NCBI GenBank assembly: GCA_964017235.1
Contig: OZ024927.1
Location: 55,309,293-55,373,292, forward strand
DNA from: Sabellastarte sp. h YS-2021
Taxonomy: Eukaryota > Annelida > Polychaeta > Sabellida > Sabellidae
DNA length: 64,000 nucleotides
Direction: 5' to 3'
A model generated the notes under the pieces. The model ran no database searches. It was not told the DNA's origin and saw only the letters and a list, made by a program, of their open reading frames with translations. A program made the translations under genes and the position numbers. Each line of letters begins with the position of its first letter. Position 1 is the first letter of the stretch. Of this stretch, positions 33,474 through 45,240 are shown piece by piece.

Positions 33474-34768
33474 CTAGACCTATGCATCGGAGAACCGATG
33501 CAAATTTGTATCCACCGGAAATACAACTCGCCAAAGCCAGTGAACCATCGTTTGACCTTGAAGGAGGGGCCAAAGGTCAAATCTAACATCAGAAGATTCC
33601 TAGCCCAAGATTTTGTATGAGTTTGTTTTGCATTGTAAACCTCTAGGATCAATGATCAGCCAGTGATAAACACTTTTAAGTTTGGCTATCCTCGTTTGAC
33701 CTTGAACGAGGGGCCCAAGGTCAAACCTAACCACACCAAAAGATTACCAGCCCATGATTTCCTATATGTTGGTTTACCATCCAAAACCTCTAGGACCAAT
33801 AATAGTGAGTTATAAGCACTTTTAACTTTGGCTATCCTTTTGACCTTGAAGGAGGGGCCTAAGGTCAAATCTTGCCACACCAAAAGATTCCCTGCCCATG
33901 ATTTCATATAGGTTGGTTTACATCCCAAACCTCTAGGACCAATAATAAGCAAGTTATAAGCACTTTTAACCTTGGCTCTCCTCATTTGACCTTGAAGGAG
34001 GGGTCCAAGGTCAAATCCGACCACACCAAAAGATTCCCAGCCAATGATTTCCTATAGGTTGGTTTACCATCCCAAACCTCTAGGACCAATAATAAGCAAG
34101 TTATAAACACTTTTAACTTTGGCTATCCTCGTTTGACCTTGAAGAAGTAGTCCAAGGTCAAATCTGAACACGCCAAAAGATTCCCAGCCAATGATTTCCT
34201 ATAGGTTGGTTTACCATCCCAAACCTCTAGGACCAATAATAAGCAAGTTATAAACACTTTTAACTTTGGCTATCCTCATTTGACCTTGAAGGAGTGGTCC
34301 GAGGTCAAATCCGACCACACCAAAAGATTTCCAGCCCATGATTTCCTATAGGTTGGTTTACCATCCCAAACCTCTAGGACCAATAATAAGCAAGTTATAA
34401 ACACTTTTAACTTTGGCTATCCTCGTTTGACCTTGAAGAAGTAGTCCGAGGTCAAATCTGAACACACCAAAAGATTCCCAGCCCATGATTTCCTATAGGT
34501 TGGTTTACCATCCCAAACCTCCAGGACCAATAATAAGCAAGTTATAAACACTTTTAACTTTGTCTATCCTCGTTTGACCTTGAAGAAGTAGTCCAAGGTC
34601 AAATCTGAACACACCAAAAGATTCCCAGCCCATGATTTCCTATAAGTTGGTTTACCATCCCAAACCTCCAGGACCAATAATAAGCAAGTTAGAAGCACCT
34701 TTAACTTTGGCTGTCCTCGTTTGACCTTGAAGGAGGGCCCAAGGTCAAATCCCACCACATCAAAAGAT
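33474..34768 (-). mobile_element. satellite element T with Helentron-like 3' end
   Basis: At its low-coordinate end, read on minus, there is a perfect 7-bp hairpin (GCATCGG, loop, CCGATGC; 33484-33501) and then CTAG at 33474-33477. The rest is a tandem array with a period of 145-147 bp. The 5' end is not visible and may be cut off by the DIRS copy. A diverged copy of the same 3' end, on plus, lies at 45775-45823, and a single diverged unit at 60815-60985. Confidence 0.55.
33530..34765 (-). repeat. 147-bp tandem repeat, about 8.5 units
   Basis: The junction 'CTCGTTTGACCTTGAAG' (or CTCATTTG) recurs at about 33694, 33839, 33984, 34131, 34278, 34424, 34571 and 34719. Units include 'CCTATAGGTTGGTTTACCAT' and 'CTCTAGGACCAATAATAAGC'. 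The period equals the length of DNA wrapped on a nucleosome core; that may be coincidence. Confidence 0.9.
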
Positions 34769-35100
34769 TCTTTTTGAAAGGTGATAACTGGTGTATCCGG
34801 GAATGGTTAGATAAACCAACATAAGGGAGAGCTGCCTCTGCCCTCCCCCCCCCCCCCCCCCCCCCCCCTTTATTTTTTGTTCACTTGTCTTTGTACGCAC
34901 TCGACCCGAGTGTACAGAGAGACATAGAGAGAGTAAGAATTCAGTCAAACCTAGAGAGGAAGAATAACGGGAACTGAAGAATTCCTAAAAACCCCTGGAA
35001 CCACTTAGGATCATGGCAATCCAGGAGCAACTAAAAATTTTTTTATTTTTTTTTAAATTTTTTATATACAATATCTACAATATGTACACTAAAGATAAAG

Positions 35101-38100
35101 TCACTCTTTATCATCGTGGACCTGCTGTGCAGCCACAATGGGGCCCAAATGGTACAGTTCAGAGTCAGCCCAAGCTAAGTCCTTGAGATAGACCTGTGTG
35201 AAAGTGTTGTGTGCTTTCCAATGACAGGCTGAGAGGATTTGGTCTAAAGAAACCCCTCCTTAAAAGGCCTTGGAAGCAGCAAAGGCCCTGACATCATGAG
35301 CCCTTACCTGATGTAAGTTTTGGGCTTCCTCGTCTGATAGTTGGTAACATAAGACCACTGTCTGCTTAATCCAAGAAGAGATAGTAGCAAGAACAATATC
35401 CTTCTGAAAACTCTTACGGAAATACACGAAAACCAGGTCTTTACCTTTCCGCAGATCCTTGGTTCTATCCAAATAGTAACGCAAAGCTCTGACTGGACAA
35501 AGGGATTTATCTTCCGTAAGAGACTTGTCCAAAGAAGGAGCCAAGGCTGGGATGACTACCGGAGCCACTGAGGCTGGTCCCTCCCTAGCCAACTGGTTCT
35601 TGGAAATGAAACTAGAAGAAGGGTAAAGGGAAACTTGACTCCAGTTCTCCTGATGTCTGATGTTCTTGTAAAGCCAGGCATGAATTTCACTGCGCCTCTT
35701 GCCTGAGCCAAGAGCTAAGAGAAAGACTGTCTTAAAAGTCAAATGTTTAAGAGAGGCCTTTCGCATATGTTCAAAAGGAGCCTTAAGTCAACTGGTGGAG
35801 TACCAGAGAAAGATTCCAAGAGGGAACTCCCCGCCTACCTTTAGGTTTATCTCTATGAAAACTGTCCAACAGCCGGGTTAAGTTTTCATCCTTACTGATA
35901 TTTAGCTTATCATTGCCAACCATGTCCGCAATAGCAGTTCTATAGCCTTCAATGGGTGCTAGGTTGGAGCTTTCTCTCTTTGAAAAGATACAACAGAAAA
36001 TCTGCAATCTGGCTTATAGAGGGCGACCTGAAGTCCACCTCGTATGAGTCACACCATTTAACAAAAATGGACCACTTTGACTTGTACACGGCTCTGGTTG
36101 AGAGTCTCTGAGGAGCCTCAATTCTTGCTGCCACTTCGTCAGTGAACCCTTGTTCCTGGATGGCAGTGGCTCTAGGAGCCAAGCCTGCAGATTCAAATTG
36201 CTGAGGTTCCTGTGAAGGAGGCCGTTGAACGGCTGTGTAACCAGATCCCTTTGAAGTGGAAGTTGAAAGGGAACCTGAACTGAAAGATTGACCAGGTCCC
36301 AAAACCAAGGCATGTTGGGCCACCCCGGAGCAATCAGGATTATTCTGAGACAGCCCTGATCCACCACCTTGGAAATCACTTGGCTGAGCAGAGAGACTGG
36401 AGGAAAGGCGTAGACCTCCAGACTTTCCCATGGAAGACTCAGAGCGTCCACCGCCCAGGCTGTCAGGTCCGGAACCGGTGACACAAATTTGGGGAGCTTG
36501 TGATTGAACCGAGTGGCAAACAAGTCTACCTGTGGTTGACCCCAACTCGAGCACAAGAGATTGAACACCTGTTGATCTAGGGACCACTCTGTCTGGATTA
36601 CCTGATTGTGTCTGGACAGTTTGTCCGCTATCACGTTCAAGCGACCCAGAATGTGCCTTGCCCTCAGGACTATTCGCCTGGGATGGCACCACGATAGAAA
36701 TCTCCAAAGGAGGGCACAAAGAGAGCCTGATCTCATACCCCCTTCTTTGTTGATGTGAGAAACCACAGTTGTGTTGTCCGTTGCTATCAGAACAATCTGG
36801 TCCCTGCAAAGATGCTCAAAACTCTTGAGGGCCAGAAACACTGCTTTTAGCTCCAAAAAATTTATGTGGAGCCCAGTGGAGGCAACTTTCTGGTTCTGAC
36901 CAAATGCCTCTGGCAGTGGAGTCCTCTAAGTGAGCACCCCAGCCTTCGTTTGAGGCATCTGTAAACAACTGCAGAGCGTGCTGCAGAGGATGCAGAGGCT
37001 GACCCCGCAGTACATTGCTCTCGTCCAACCACCAATCTAGGTGAGGATGAAGAGACTGGGGCAATGGAATGACCTTTTCTAGAACCTCCGGAACGTGCCA
37101 GTGTCGCTTCAAGTGCCACTGGATGGGCCTCATATGAAGGCGACCCGACCAAACCTGTTTCTCCGTTGCCATGAGCAGACCTATCAGTGACATGAACTGT
37201 CTGACTGTGCAACTGTTCTGGTCCCGGATGAACTTTAACTTTTGTTTCAGAGTAGACCACCGGTCCTGAGTGGGCAAAACCCGACCGGTCAACAGGTCGA
37301 ACCGGTAACCGACGAAATTGAAAACCTGCTGAGGGATCAATTCCGACTTCTTCATGTTTACTACCCAACCCAACTCTTGGCAAAGGGCCAATAGGATCTG
37401 GGTATGATGTAGGCAAGTTGCCCGGCAAGGGGCTCTCAACAACCAGTTGTCTAGGTACTGGTGGATCCTGATACCCTTTGCTTGAGCCATCAGCTTGACT
37501 TCCTTGACCACTTTGGTGAATTCCAACGGAGCCGTTGCCAAACCAAAAGGAAGGGATGTGAACTGGAAATTGACCTTGTTCAGGTAAAACCTTAGGTACT
37601 TCCTGGATCTCTGGGCTATAGGAATGTGGAAATACGCATCGCTGAAATCCAATGACGTGACCCATTCCCCTTTTTGAAGAGACAGCCTGATGGTCTCCGT
37701 TTCCATCTTGAATGTGCTGGTGGTTAGGAAAAGATTGAGTTTGCTTAGGTCCAAGATTGGCCACCATTTTCTGTTCGGTTTTGGAACCAGAAAAAGATGG
37801 TTGTAAAATGCGAGAGAAGACTGGACAACCACTTTTTTGACGGCTTTCTTTTGTATTAGAGAGGTCAAAGCTTCCAAAAGAGCCTTGTTTGAGGGGGTTT
37901 GAATATTTGCTCACAATCAAGGGAAAGCGGCTGAGATGTGGCCTTTCCCTGAAAGGAAGACTGTAACCATCCCTCAGCACTGAAACCACTCTGGGATTTG
38001 CACCCAGCTTTTGCCAAACTTACCAGAAGCTCTGAAGCCTTCCCCCAACACTGATTTCTGTGGCAACATGTAGGACATTTGGAACAGATGGGGCAGAAAG

Positions 38101-38377
38101 AAATTGACTTACACAAGACACACCTTTGACAAATTTTATTCTGTTCAGAACAGGACCGGGACTTAAGCCTTTCCTTTGTGGCTGCCCGTGAAAAGTTACA
38201 CATTGAACATGATCGACAACGTTGTGACAAAATACAGCCTTTTTTAACATTGGGTCTTTTAACGTCTGGTTTGGTCTTTGTCTCACTAATGAACAATTGA
38301 CTGTCTGATTCACAGAGTTTAACTTGTCCAACCTGACCAAGGGAGGTTTTAACTGGGTTGGAGTGGGACAATAATTG
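35101..38377 (-). pseudogene. DIRS copy 2 Pol, multiply frameshifted
   Basis: The Cys-rich segment (CRSCSMC, ICQRCVLC, FCPICSKCPTCC) is at about 38225-38040. RT has SLDFSDAYFHIPI, SLPFGLATAP and QYLDNWL; the second catalytic Asp of the usual YLDD is Asn here. RNase H has LFTDASNEGWGAHL, ELKAVFLAL, IATDNTTVVSHINKEGG and HILGRLNVIADKLSRH, keeping the segment that copy 1 lost. The recombinase has LGSGKRRSEIHAW and HDVRAFAASKAF, then a TAA at 35262-35260 where copy 1 has Gln. Frame changes occur near 37990, 37880, 36860, 36060, 36000 and 35770. The frame closes at 35101-35103. Confidence 0.85.
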
Positions 38378-39410
38378 TCATTTATAAGGCTTGTTTCCTC
38401 TGGCCTTAGAAAAACAAGGGTTGGACCCTCTGCCACGACCTCGACCTCTGTTTCTGTTCCTAGAGAACTGGCGCCATGGTTGATGACCTTGATCAGAATG
38501 GCCGGAACCTTGGTGAGAGTCCCTCCTTTCATACGGCTTGAATCTATAATTCCCTCTCCAACTGGAGGGCTGCGAGGCGCCCGGACCCAGCAGACTCATA
38601 CTTAGTGATATCTTGTTCGGCCGTAGCCAAGACTGAGTCAGGGAAAAGGCCATGTCCAAACATGGGGGCATTTCTTAGCATGTTCCAGGTCTCGGGCTTG
38701 ATACCATTCTTGACATGTTCCAGATAAGAGTCGCGTCTTAACAATATAGTGTTAGCTAAGTTAACAAACAAACTGTCAGCCAGATGTTGTAATGCAGTAC
38801 CCATTGCTACTGAAACATTTTGGTGGAAAGCAACATAGTCTTTGATGTCCCATAATGCTTCTGAAACCTCCTTTGGAGCCTTGCCTTTGCTTAACCTGGA
38901 GCTAAGAAAACTCACATTGGTTGCTATTCTATCCTGTAATTCGGATGAACATCTATTAAATCCGGCAGCGCTATTCACAACATAGCTACCTTCCCTGGCA
39001 CAACGTTCCCATCTCCTTAAATAATCCTGAGAGACTGGCCTAGATGCAGGACCAGAAGGCGGATAAGAGGAGGCTTTCAAGATCCTAGGGAATTGAGAGT
39101 TCAATTTGGCCTCAGAATCACTCCAGCTGAACAAATTCTTGCCAGGTCTATGCGGACCGTCTGGTTTGAGGGTGTGCATTTGATACCACCGACTTTGGCT
39201 TTTGGGAATCTTAATGAACTGGTCTCGTTTGAGACCAGCTGAATCTTGCGCTCTTGATGGACAGCCCTCCGCGACAGTGGTATTCAATTTCTCTAACTTA
39301 TGGCACAGCCAATCGTCGGGGGGCATAGCTACTGAAATCCTGGCCGGCTTCTTGGGATTTTTCGCTTTCCAAGGATTATTGGATTTATCGGGCTCAGATA
39401 GATCACTCTC
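38378..39410 (-). pseudogene. DIRS copy 2 Gag, 3' part after the LINE insertion
   Basis: It matches the conserved second half of copy 1 Gag (DWLCHKLEKLN, LRRWERCAREGSYV, QDITKYES) and the basic tail rich in Arg and Gly (NRNRGRGRGRGS). It ends KPYK then TGA (38380-38378), the counterpart of the copy 1 stop, followed by CAA-TTA. The frame changes near 38600. Confidence 0.8.
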
Positions 39411-39426
39411 ATAGATTGGAATATAT

Positions 39427-42400
39427 TTCTTCAAGAAACTTTTTGTACAAAAGATTTAGAACCTTATATTAAGTCATGCTGGAAAGGAAGTGTATATAAT
39501 TCCTGTTCAGATTCCAGTCATAGTAGAGGTGTGTCAGTTTTATTCAAACAAAATTTTGACTGTAAAGTTATCAGCAGTGAAGTTGATCAGTCTGGTAGGT
39601 TAATACTGATTAATTTTGAATACCAAAATGAAATTTTCAGTGTACTGTCAGTTTATGCACCGAATATTGAATTACAACGTGTTGAATTTTTTAAAACAGT
39701 GTATTTCTGGATTCAAAAGTACGCCCTAAATTTAAATAATGTCATAGTTGCAGGAGACTTTAATGTTTGTTTATTTCCTGAAGATAGATTTCCTTTGTCC
39801 AAATCTAATGACAAGAGTGTGACACAATTTAAAGAATTGATAAGTAAATGTAAGCTTACAGACTGTTGGTTATTTAAAAAAAAAAAAGTTCATTCATAAC
39901 TGACCAAGGTTTTACATATTATGACAAAAAAATGTAAAAGTTACAGTAGATTAGACTATGTATTGATGTCAAAAGATTGTTGTGGTAATATCGAAAATGT
40001 CATCATTAGGCAACCAGTCAGAGACAATTATGTAACTGATCATAAAGCTTTGCTTGTTACTTTGAAATTAAATATACAAACTAGAGGACCTGGATATTGG
40101 AAATTAAATAATGATATCATTAATGATGAGCCATATCAACAGAACATTAAACAAATTATACAAGAAACAATATCAAAACACTCTACAAGTCTTGATAGTT
40201 CAGAACTTTGGGAACTTCTTAAGATTAACATCAAAGAATTCTCAATTTCATACAGTAGTGAAAAATCACTGAAAGAAAAAGCTGAAGTGAAGAGTTTACA
40301 AAATGAGTTAGATTCCATAGATAATGAAATAATGAAAAGCAGAAATGACCAAGGGGAAAAGGCTATTCTTGAAATGCAAAGAGACAATATTCAGGCTAAA
40401 TTGGTACATTATTATGAAAACAAAGCAAAGGGATATTACATTAGGGCTAGAGCAAAATCCATAAATGAAGGAGAAATAAATTCAAAAGTATTTCTAGGAC
40501 TTGAACAGCAAAGGCAAGGCAGCAATGTTATTCGTAAAATACAGACAGAAAATGGGTTTACCTGTAATAACAAGGGAATTTTGACACAAATCCAGACATT
40601 TTATAAGAAATTATATAAAAGTAAAATTCCAAATGAAAATCACATAAAAAGCTACCTTGATAGTTTAACCTTTCCGACGGTATCAAAAAAGCACATGCAA
40701 TTCTGTGAAAATCACTTTTCTCAAGCAGAGGCTGCAGATGCTGTGAATAAATTAAAATGTAATAAATCACCAGGTTTGGATGGTTTGACCCCAGAATTTT
40801 ACCAAACCTTTTGGCCAGAATTAAAGTTTCCATATTTAAACATGATCTCAGATTCTTTAAGTAAGGGAATTTTACCAAGCTCAATGAGACAGTCTGTCGT
40901 AACTTTAATCTTCAAAAAAGGTGATAATACTGATCTTAAAAATTATAGACCAATATCTCTCAGCAATTATGATTACAAAATTTTGTCCTTTATGTTAGCA
41001 AATCGTTTACAAAAGGTTATGAATTTAATTGTGAGTAAAGATCAATCTGGATATATCAAAAATAGAAATATGAGTGATAATGTGGTACTTATAAATAGTA
41101 TAATAGAATATTGTCAAAAATTCAACAAACCAGCTGCGCTCATATTCCTAGATTTTGAAAAAGCGTTTGACAGTGTGGAATGGAAATTTATGCAGAGTGC
41201 TATAAAAAAATTTGGCTTTGGCAGGTCTTTTTTATCATGGATAAAAACTTTATACAGTTATCCTTCCTTAGTTGTGAAAAACAATGGTTGGTTTTCAGGT
41301 GCTGTTAAAATGGAGAGGGGCATCCGTCAAGGTTGCCCTCTGTCAGCATTACTTTTTATATTGTGCGTAGAATGTCTTTCTTTAAAACTTAAAGGTTCCA
41401 AAGAAATATCAGGAGTAAAAATAGGTAATGTTGAGTATCGGTTATCTCAGTATGCAGATGACTCAGCTTTGATTTTAAAAGATAAACAATCAATTATCAA
41501 TGCATTAGCACTAATTGATGAATTTTCTTTAATATCAGGTTTAAGCTTAAATATTTCAAAATGTGAAGGTATGTGGTTGGGAACATTATGCTCAGGTGAT
41601 AAATTTTTTAATGGTTTATCCTTTGACAATAAAGTTATTAAATATTTAGGAATTTATGTTGGATATGACCAAAATGAATGTAATACTAAAAATTGGAAAT
41701 CAAAATTACTGAAATTTGAAAACATCCTCTTAAAATGGAAATCAGTCAAATTGTCATTGTTTGGCAAAGTAAAGTTAATAAATTCTTTAGCTATACCACT
41801 AATAATTCTGAATATGTCTATTTTACATGCTCCACTTTCAATATTAAAAAATTTCGAAAAACTTATTTTTAATTTTCTATGGGGCAAGACTGACAAAATT
41901 AAAAGATATGTCACCACAAGCTATCCACGATATGGTGGTTTGGGTGTGGTTGATATATTTGCAAAAAAAAAAGCTCTCAAAGCAGTTTGGATGACAAAAT
42001 TATATGATTCAAGTTGTATCATAAATAATATATTTGTACATTATTTAAATAATTGTGGCATAACTCTGCCTATTTTACTTCAAATGAATTTCAGAGACAT
42101 AACTAAGTTTGAAATGTTAACTGGCTTACCCGTTTTCTTTAAGGAAATTATTAGTGCCTACAACACTTGTAAATATATTAAACCCCTGGAAAAACTATCA
42201 AATTATGAATTCCTTACACAAATTATTTGGGGAAATGAATTATTCAAAATGAACAATACACCATTATGCTTTAAACATTGGATCAAAAGCGGGTTGATAT
42301 TTGTAAAAGATTTACTTAATGAGAATGGAGAATTGTTAAATGAAGCCTTTATCCTGAGTGTATTACAAACAAAAAATGATTGGATAAGAGAGATTATGTC

Positions 42401-43136
42401 TCTTAAGAAAGTATTTCGAAAGTTAGTCAAAAAATTTGATACTAAAAGCTGGAAATATACAAATACTGAAAAAATATATATGCATGATGTAGCTATCGGC
42501 AATAATATGTATGCTCTTAATTGTCTGAAAGCAAAAACATTTTATTCTGCCCTTTTAATGAAAAATTATTCAAGACCATACACTGAGCATATGTGGGAAC
42601 AGTTGACAAATACAAAATTCTCCAGAATAGAATGGCAAAATATATATGTTTCAAATGCTAAACTTAAATATCCTAAATTTGCAGAGTTTAAATATAAAAT
42701 TTTGATGAACATTCTCAGTTGTGGTGAAAAAATAAGTAAATGGAATCCAACCGTCTCTAAAAATTGTCAAATATGTGGTGAAAGTGAAAGTATTTCACAT
42801 TTGTTATTTTACTGTAAACGCCTGAATAATTTATGGCGTGTTATTGGAGAGAAGCTAAAATTGTCTATACAATTAAAGCATATCATCTTTGGCTTACAAA
42901 TTATTACAGACATTACTTATCTACACAACTTAATTATTGTTATAACTGCCTTTTCAATATATAAATCATGGATTAATTGTAGTTTTAATAACATTGATTT
43001 TAAAATGTGTAACCTTCAAACTGAAATTAAAGTAAACCTTGCCTTCTACAATGAACTTTTCAAGTTTGGTCTTCCAAAAAAATGTCATCATTATCTAAGT
43101 AGTGTAATAAATGATATAAAAGAGGTGTTGAAATAA
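39427..43136 (+). pseudogene. LINE ORF2: partial AP endonuclease, reverse transcriptase, C-terminal zinc knuckle
   Basis: The endonuclease begins within its first third (LQETFCTKDLEPYIKSCW) and continues with VSVLFKQNF, VLSVYAPN, VIVAGDFNV, SRLDYVLMS and VTDHKALL. RT has NKSPGLDGLTPEFYQTFW, YRPISLSNYDYKI, FLDFEKAFDSVEW (motif A), GIRQGCPLSALLF (motif B) and QYADDSALIL (motif C). The C-terminus has CQICGESESISHLLFYC, the Cys/His knuckle typical of L1/Tx1-type ORF2. The ORF reads about 1236 codons. Two A-runs (about 39878-39888 and 39924-39930) shift the frame out and back again, leaving a stop at 39897-39899. RT nicks target DNA with the endonuclease and copies its own RNA; this copy is truncated and dead. 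Confidence 0.9.
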
Positions 43137-43383
43137 ATTGATAGAAAAAAAAAAAAAAAAAAAGTTGCTTCACACGATAAATGAAAGACTAATTTCCTGT
43201 TCTTGTATATAAAATTTCTAGTAAATTGCATTTATACATACTTGTTAATAAGTAAAGTTATGTCAAATAAGTTTTGACAAGCACTTGTGAAACACCCGAT
43301 GGAGGGTTGCAGCCCTCGCCCTCCCGGGTCATGCACGGAAAAGGGCCAATAAAATGATTGTTATGAAAAAAAAAAAAAAAAAA
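43137..43383 (+). other. LINE 3' region with two poly-A tracts
   Basis: A first A-run follows the stop after eight bases. About 200 bases follow, with a hairpin-capable GAGGGTTGCAGCCCTC and AATAAA (about 43348), and then the terminal A-run at about 43366. The second block could be a 3' transduced segment or part of the normal 3' UTR. Confidence 0.6.
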
Positions 43384-43397
43384 ATAGATTGGAATAT

Positions 43398-44534
43398 GGT
43401 TCCATCCCATAAACGAAACGTACAGACCTTAGGCTAACAGTCTCCCTGTACATCATATCTTCAGTCTGATCTTGTTTATCAATTAAATCAGAAGACACTT
43501 CGCCTTCATCTGCCACAGAATCTTCATCACCGGACAGTTCATTATCAAAAACCTCCTGAAGAGACAAATCCCTGTAACCAGTGTCTGGAAAATCATAAGG
43601 AAACAGCACTAGACATTGAAGTAGCCGGTGGATAGGGAGCCCGTTCACCTTGACCGGTATATGTAGCTGCCTGACCGGTGGAAGATCCATGACCGGAAAC
43701 AACGGGCTTTTCAGTGACGGTGGATGAACCATTAACCTTGTCAGTAGAACCAGTCAAAGCTTCTTCTGAACCGGTAAAATGAGAACCCGGAACGGGTGCA
43801 ACAGCAGAAGACTGAATAGACTGAAAAACCGGTTCTGGCATGTCATCATAATCTCCCGGACCGGGAGTATGTTTAACAGTGAGAGATGAAACAGGGTTCT
43901 GAGGCACAGAAACCGGCACACTTTTGTCCTTCTTCAAAGACTTTTGCTTTTTCTTCTTTGTTTTGGCTTCACCTTTCTTAACCAAATCTTCTTGAACAGC
44001 CGGGGGCACTACCGGACCGGTATGCCAGGCAGCAGGGATAATGAAAGGTTGAGATGACACTACTGAGAAGGGGGAGATGAAACAACAGTTTTAGGAATAG
44101 TAAAAACATTGCCCCTTGACAATAAGGCCTCAAAACCATTTGTCATTCATAGCCTCAAATTGCTCCGCAGTTACAAAGGAAGGTTGAGAAGATGAGGCAG
44201 AAGCGGAAACAGGTACTTGCGCAGAAAGCTGCGCAGACGAATCCAAAGACGACTGATCATCTGCATCTACACCTCCAAGCACAGTAACTTCCATGGGAGA
44301 GACTAACAAACCCGCTTTGCGTTCTTTCCAAATTGTATCTGAAGGGGTTGCCAACTTTTCCTTTTGCAGATCACTGAAGCCGTCACACAGTGCACAATCA
44401 TTGCCTATAACACAAGGGTCTTGCCCTAACTTCTTCTCACGGCATCTGGCACACTTTTCATGCTGGTCAATAGCTGCCATAATGTGGCTACACGAACCTT
44501 TCCTTTGTCCTTTTAATTCTCCTGTTGAAGCCAT
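43398..44534 (-). pseudogene. DIRS copy 2 Gag, 5' part before the LINE insertion
   Basis: It starts at the ATG at 44534 with the same Cys/His cluster as copy 1 (C15, H25, C28, C31, C41, C47, C50 in this copy). It breaks frame near 44130 and again near 43600. The Ser/Thr/Pro-rich middle follows. The LINE at 39425-43383 interrupts it within the segment before DWLCHKL. Confidence 0.75.
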
Positions 44535-44575
44535 GATACTTTATAAACACAACTACACACAAACTTTCTAAAGGG

Positions 44576-45240
44576 GTCGGGGGGGGGGGGGGGGGGGGGT
44601 CAGGGGGGTAAATCTGACTGGCTATCTAGACTCTTCACTTATGGTTTCCCAATACATCTTAACACATTCTAAAGCTCTAAACGCAATAATAAAGGAGATA
44701 TAAGGCAAAATGTCAAAATGAGCTATTTTATGACCCCAGTTTGACCCCAAGAGAGGGGTGGGGGGGAATTTAAGCTGCTTTCTAGACTCTCCACATATGG
44801 CTTCCTCCTACCGTCCAATACATTTTGTGGCTCTAAATGCAATACTTAGGAAGATAATAGGGCAGTTCACATGAATTTTAAACTTTCTGGTTGGTACCTG
44901 TGAGAAAATCGCTCATAAATCGGTCAAATTTCATTGGATTGCTCCCAAAATCTAATCAGCTCACATTTTTGATAGTATGAACATGTATGTAAAATTACAA
45001 GCCTCTGCAGTCAGCAGATTTGGCTGAGCGGCGATGACGGGCGGGTGTACCCAAAAAAACTATTTTATGATCATGTGACCTTGATAAAGATCACAGGTCA
45101 AATTTAAGCAAGTGGAAATATTTCCCACGCCTAAGGTATATAACTGCCAAATATGGTTAAAAGGCTTCCAATAATAAGGGAGATATTCAAGGGAGACCAT
45201 AATGCGGCGGCGAATAAGTGCCCTTTTCAGGGGCTCTTAA
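44576..45240 (-). repeat. 5' part of Q copy 3: satellite remnants and leader
   Basis: It starts at a G-run next to the truncated DIRS, has about 1.5 Q satellite units (CTGACTGGCTATCTAGACTC), then the Q leader (TATGGTTAAAAGGCTTCC, AAGGGAGATATTCAAGGGAG) and the 5' end. It serves as an empty-site reference for the X insertion in Q copy 2. Confidence 0.7.

Larger units (their letters stand above)
39425..43383 (+). mobile_element. L1/Tx1-like LINE inserted in DIRS copy 2
   Basis: The 3.96-kb insertion is flanked by the 14-bp duplication ATAGATTGGAATAT (39411-39424 and 43384-43397) and ends in a poly-A tail. It is 5' truncated within the endonuclease, as is usual for LINEs copied by target-primed reverse transcription. 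It has AATAAA at about 43348 and a second, internal A-run right after the ORF (about 43146-43164). It is opposite in orientation to the host DIRS. Confidence 0.93.
34775..44575 (-). mobile_element. DIRS-1-like retrotransposon, copy 2 (degenerate, interrupted by LINE)
   Basis: It has the same gene order as copy 1 on the opposite strand: Gag (44534 down to 38378), Pol with Cys-rich domain, RT, RNase H and recombinase (38377 down to 35101). I find no inverted terminal repeats or internal complementary region, so both ends look truncated; my outer limits are approximate. At the 5' side it abuts a poly-G tract and Q satellite. It carries many frameshifts, a catalytic YLDD changed to YLDN, and a nonsense codon in the recombinase. 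It is clearly diverged from copy 1, hence an older or separate lineage. Confidence 0.85.
32388..45240 (-). mobile_element. Helentron-like family Q copy 3, large composite insertion
   Basis: Read on minus, the 5' end is at 45240 (rc of CAGGGGCTCTTAA; the leader matches Q copy 1). The 3' end is at 32388 with CTAG (32389-32392) and a hairpin TTTTTGCTAACAAAAA. Q satellite units remain at 44577-44850 and about 32640-32745. Between them lie non-Q unique DNA, the T satellite element, and a DIRS copy with a LINE inside. Removing the whole block restores an uninterrupted LINE reading frame, so it behaves as one insertion, later enlarged or carrying captured DNA. Confidence 0.7.

Noticed and set aside
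36862-37989. A 375-codon minus-strand frame in DIRS copy 2
   Set aside because: Only its first 35 or so residues match RT (shifted there by an indel); the rest is an off-frame shadow of the RT/RNase H frame.
44581-44599. Poly-G run as a structural regulatory element
   Set aside because: It joins truncated DIRS and Q satellite, where C/G-runs occur in every unit; it is most simply part of the satellite, and its length is prone to sequencing error.
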